Of a DNA stretch of 8,479 nucleotides, positions 7,052-8,479 are shown in pieces; position 1 is the stretch's first letter, and each line of letters begins with the position of its first letter. The translations under genes were made by a program, and so were the position numbers. The notes beneath the pieces are model-generated. The model was not told the origin of the DNA. It saw only the letters and a list, made by a program, of their open reading frames with translations, and ran no database searches. Source of the DNA: Ruminococcus sp. UBA1366 (GTDB lineage: Bacteria > Bacillota > Clostridia > Oscillospirales > Ruminococcaceae); the NCBI GenBank assembly GCA_002306005.1, contig DBRO01000087.1, forward strand, positions 15,155 to 23,633, read 5' to 3'.

Positions 7052-8479
7052 CTATTCATACAGTGCATAGATATATTTTGCAATCCATTTTCCGGTTCGG
7101 CTGAGCGACTGATAAACCGCATCTGCAATGATTTTTAGTGCATTACATGCCATGCGTGCATCTTCTGCTTGCGGCGCAGTGGCGGATAATTCCGCTTGTA
7201 ATGCAAGTTGCGTAATCTGTTTCATTTCCGCAGAAATATCCGTGCCGGTTTCGGCGAAAAATCGTGCGGCAAGCGCCTGTGCGTTTTGCAAATCAGTGTT
7301 TTGTTCATCGGGGACAAACCCCGCTGCTGCTAGATACCGCAGCGCAAGATGGTGTGCATTTTTCACGGACGGTATTGGATTTTCTATGCGTAAACTGTGT
7401 TGAATCAGCCAGAGCCGAATTTTTCTAACCAACAGTCCAAACAGAAGGAGCAAAATCAAAATCGCCGGGATGATTAGATAGAGAAAAAGTGTACTGTCCT
7501 TGCTTTGCGCGGTAGCCACCGCCGATGTCGTGGTATTGTCTGCGCCTTTTGAAACAGCACCTGACTGGGTTGTGGTTTTTGTTGCGCCCTGATCGGTCGT
7601 TGTGAGTGCGGTGGTCGTTGTGGGGGTGGTCGTCGTTGTATTCTGTGCGGTTGCTGTGTTATTGGGATTGTAACCGGATGAGTAACCGGGTGTGAATTCC
7701 ACCGGTACCCAGCCCACGCCGTCCAAGATAGATTTCCGTCCAGGCATGTGCGCTTTTATCCGTAACCTTGATAGGTATAGATGCCGGATTCATTTAATTC
7801 GCGGTCATCATCCGTGCTTAACACAAATCCTTCCGCATACCGTGCGGGAACACCCAGTGAGCGCATAATCAAAACACCCGCTGAGGCAAAGTATGTGCAG
7901 TAGCCTTTTTTTTGCTCCGTCAGGAAATAATCTACAAAGTCCTCGTCCGAAGGTGTTTTCCCCGGCGAGAGGGAATAGGTGAAGTTTGTATTAAAATAAT
8001 CCGCCAAAACCTGTGCAATCGCCAGTCGATATTTATTTAAGTCTCGATTCGGAATAGCTGTTCGTTGAAATCTGATATTCCTCTGATAGCTGGTTTACAG
8101 TAGATTGAAGATCGGAAATCACTTGCTCAATCGCATCTGTTTGTGTTACATCGCGGAAATTTTGGTAGGCATATTCATCATAAAGATGAAATTTTGTGTA
8201 TGTCTGTGAAATCGTATCATCATCGTCATAAACTGAAAGATCCTGCGTTTCCTCTGTATATAAGTTCATCGCGTTGAATTCTTCAGAAAACAGTGCGAGA
8301 TCTTCGTTGGTAAGCGCATAGCACTGCACAGAATAGCTGCTTTTATTCAAGCTTCGGAAATAGTCCATTGTGTTGGCTGCCACGGTATTTTCGTCTGTGA
8401 AATCGGATAAATAAGGAAGATAAGTTTCCTCTCCGGCATTTACGTTTTTAATATCAAACTGATAGTAGCTAATGGGCAG
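7052..8479 (-). pseudogene. Membrane-anchored transglutaminase-like protein (TgpA-type C-terminal half), frame broken three times; 5' end outside window
   Basis: The protein enters open at 8479. The first segment (to a TAA at 8033-8035) resembles the extracytoplasmic region before a transglutaminase core (ETYLPYLSDF, YDEYAYQNF). The core follows in a second frame: YRLAIAQVLADYFNTNFTYSLSPG, then KKGYCTYFASAGVLIMRSLGVPARYAEGF with the catalytic Cys at 7897-7899, ending at TAA 7756-7758. A third frame gives KVTDKSAHAWTEIYL with the catalytic His at 7746-7748. A fourth segment, back in the first frame, gives LDGVGWVPVEFTPGY with the Asp at 7721-7723. Then come a Thr-rich linker, one transmembrane helix (codons about 7492-7424) and a cytoplasmic DUF4129-like helical tail ending at 7052. 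Each switch equals one extra base or a two-base loss, so no single frame encodes an active enzyme. Otherwise the motifs are well preserved, so recent decay or sequence errors are both possible. Family assignment is confident; pseudogene status is less so. Confidence 0.7.

Noticed and set aside
7128..7403. Plus-strand open frame of 91 codons rich in Ala, Cys and Ser
   Set aside because: It lies opposite the C-terminal tail of the transglutaminase-like gene, which has coherent domains on the minus strand; the plus-strand reading is low-complexity and unsupported.
7560..7660. Repetitive GTT/GGT-rich stretch as a DNA tandem repeat
   Set aside because: It encodes the Thr-rich extracellular linker of the minus-strand protein; the repetition is irregular and explained by the amino-acid composition.

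Overview
The window looks like chromosomal DNA of an anaerobic, low-to-mid GC Firmicute, probably a clostridial gut or fermentative lineage (Oscillospirales/Ruminococcaceae-like). This is inferred from three things: a ferredoxin-dependent 2-oxoacid oxidoreductase, the oxygen-independent queuosine enzyme QueH, and strong AAGGAGG ribosome binding sites with Gram-positive style promoters. I see no rRNA, tRNA, CRISPR array, insertion sequence or phage gene.

Layout. (1) Bases 1-2413 hold the end of an operon for a four-subunit 2-oxoacid:ferredoxin oxidoreductase of the VOR/KOR type: alpha (36-1085), TPP-binding beta (1110-1871) and gamma (1871-2413). The last codons of a preceding gene, plausibly the ferredoxin subunit, lie at 1-12. 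(2) A 207-bp gap (2414-2620) carries GAATAT-type direct repeats and an extended -10 promoter. It leads into queH (2621-3268), then a cytoplasmic LacI-type sugar-sensor/GGDEF diguanylate cyclase (3295-5265), then a 56-residue DUF3006-like protein starting at a GTG inside the cyclase stop region (5258-5428). These three are probably co-transcribed. (3) A 168-bp gap (5429-5596) has a near-consensus promoter with a cre/LacI-type operator on its -35 box. It drives a secreted lipoprotein, an ABC-type extracellular solute-binding protein (5597-7006) with no permease genes beside it. (4) A strong, apparently bidirectional terminator (7015-7050) separates it from a convergent minus-strand gene (7052 to beyond 8479). 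That gene encodes a membrane-anchored transglutaminase-like protein whose frame is broken three times.

How the parts may work together. The oxidoreductase couples oxidation of 2-oxoacids (probably branched-chain) to reduced ferredoxin and an acyl-CoA. The LacI-fold sensor cyclase and the catabolite-type operator at the solute-binding protein promoter both point to carbohydrate sensing in the middle of the window. One possible reading is that the cyclase and the binding protein respond to the same sugar, but nothing in the sequence proves a shared ligand.

The most unusual items are the HTH-less LacI-sensor/GGDEF fusion without a canonical I-site, the operator over the -35 box, and the transglutaminase gene whose Cys, His and Asp catalytic residues each lie in a different reading frame. 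I did not find a convincing wholly new multi-gene system.
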